Source of the DNA: Mycobacterium arosiense ATCC BAA-1401 = DSM 45069
GTDB lineage: Bacteria; Actinomycetota; Actinomycetes; Mycobacteriales; Mycobacteriaceae
DNA: 64,000 nucleotides
NCBI RefSeq assembly: GCF_002086125.1
Contig: NZ_MVHG01000010.1
Location: 1 to 64,000 of the forward strand
Direction: 5' to 3'
This document shows positions 63,711 to 64,000 of the stretch, piece by piece. Each line of letters starts with the position of its first letter. Within the stretch, counting starts at the first letter, position 1. The position numbers were made by a program, and so were the translations under genes. The notes under the pieces were generated by a model. The model saw nothing but the letters and a program-made list of their open reading frames with translations, was not told the origin of the DNA and made no database searches.

Positions 63711-64000
63711 GTGAAGGTTCAGCGTACGAGTGTCGGGTTGGATGTGCACGCACGATCGGTGGTGGCGTGCGGGTTGGATGGGGATACCGGGGAGGTGTTC
63801 GAGCGCCGGTTATCCCCCGATCGGGGTGAAATCCTGCAGTGGGTTCGCTCGTTGCCAGCTCCGGTGGCGGTGACCTATGAGGCGGGACCGACGGGATTTT
63901 GGTTGGCTCGGTTCTTGCTGGCAGCGGGGATCGATTGTGGTGGCGGCGCCCTCGAAGTTGATCCGTCCGGCTGGAGACCGGGTTAAAACTGATGCTCGTG
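63711..64000 (+). mobile_element. IS110-family transposase, 5' part, frameshifted, runs off the window
   Basis: The N-terminus of an IS110-family (DEDD) transposase: VKVQRTSVGLDVHARSV, with Asp11 in GLDVH and Glu57 in YEAGP. At about 63938 the sequence TGTGGTGGCGG lacks two bases of the usual TGTGTGGTGGCGG, so the frame breaks after GIDC. The rest (VAAPSKLIRPAGDRVKTDAR) continues in another frame to the window end. GTG 63711 or ATG 63696 start. If the shift is real this copy is inactive. Confidence 0.8.

Overview
The window is GC-rich actinobacterial chromosome and reads as a slow-growing, non-tuberculous Mycobacterium, probably of the M. avium group. The species is inferred from gene content and was not tested. 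From dapB (10.5 kb) to a PAC2-family gene (62.5 kb) the gene order follows the M. tuberculosis stretch Rv2773c to Rv2714, displayed in the opposite orientation. Rv-number matches come from remembered protein sequences and lengths, not from a search.

Region by region. (1) 0-9.7 kb, accessory oxidative metabolism: a Baeyer-Villiger-type monooxygenase, a metal-dependent hydrolase, an EphD-like hydrolase/dehydrogenase fusion and a ferredoxin-type reductase form a tight + strand run. A TetR regulator follows, then a Rieske oxygenase with a reductase-like partner, and a 13E12-type HNH protein with a LexA box over its start codon. (2) 9.8-12.2 kb: a small exported protein, dapB and two small conserved genes. 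(3) 12.2-23.4 kb, acyl-CoA island: thioesterase, acyl-CoA ligase, a single-chain acyl-CoA carboxylase, a small secreted Gly/Cys-rich protein, an SDR, two acyl-CoA dehydrogenases (one with an in-frame amber codon), a glycosyltransferase and a dienelactone hydrolase. (4) 23.5-30.4 kb, folate/thymidylate/lysine block: thyA-dfrA, a coiled-coil DivIVA-like protein, an AlkX/YcaQ-like protein, thyX, dapA and RNase J. (5) 30.5-41.6 kb: methyltransferase, mycofactocin-type SDR, ABM protein, ftsK, argA, pgsA3, the clgR-pspA envelope-stress operon, an EphG-like protein, a second glycosyltransferase and small genes. (6) 41.6-53.2 kb: a FhuF-like protein divergent from recA-recX, then miaB, a DUF349 protein, a transporter-like membrane protein, miaA, dapF and hflX. 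(7) 53.3-63.6 kb: fadE20, a large LGFP-repeat membrane protein, lexA divergent from chiZ, nrdR, a nitrobindin, a three-gene minus-strand run (PAC2, hydrolase, PhzF-like) and a trypsin-like protease. (8) The right edge enters an IS110-family transposase that is already frameshifted.

The DNA-damage circuit is legible in the DNA. LexA boxes lie at recA, lexA and the HNH gene, and two promoters of the LexA-independent RecA-NDp/PafBC type lie at recA and chiZ. The window also shows three places where short mini-ORFs chain into a gene start by stop-start overlap (before the Rieske gene, at dapB/membrane gene, and at thyA/dfrA). The last two were built by short tandem duplications.

No CRISPR array, tRNA, rRNA or phage module was seen. 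The acyl-CoA island, the Rieske cluster and the mini-ORF relays are the parts most worth a second look. I did not find a clear new multi-gene defence or mobile system.
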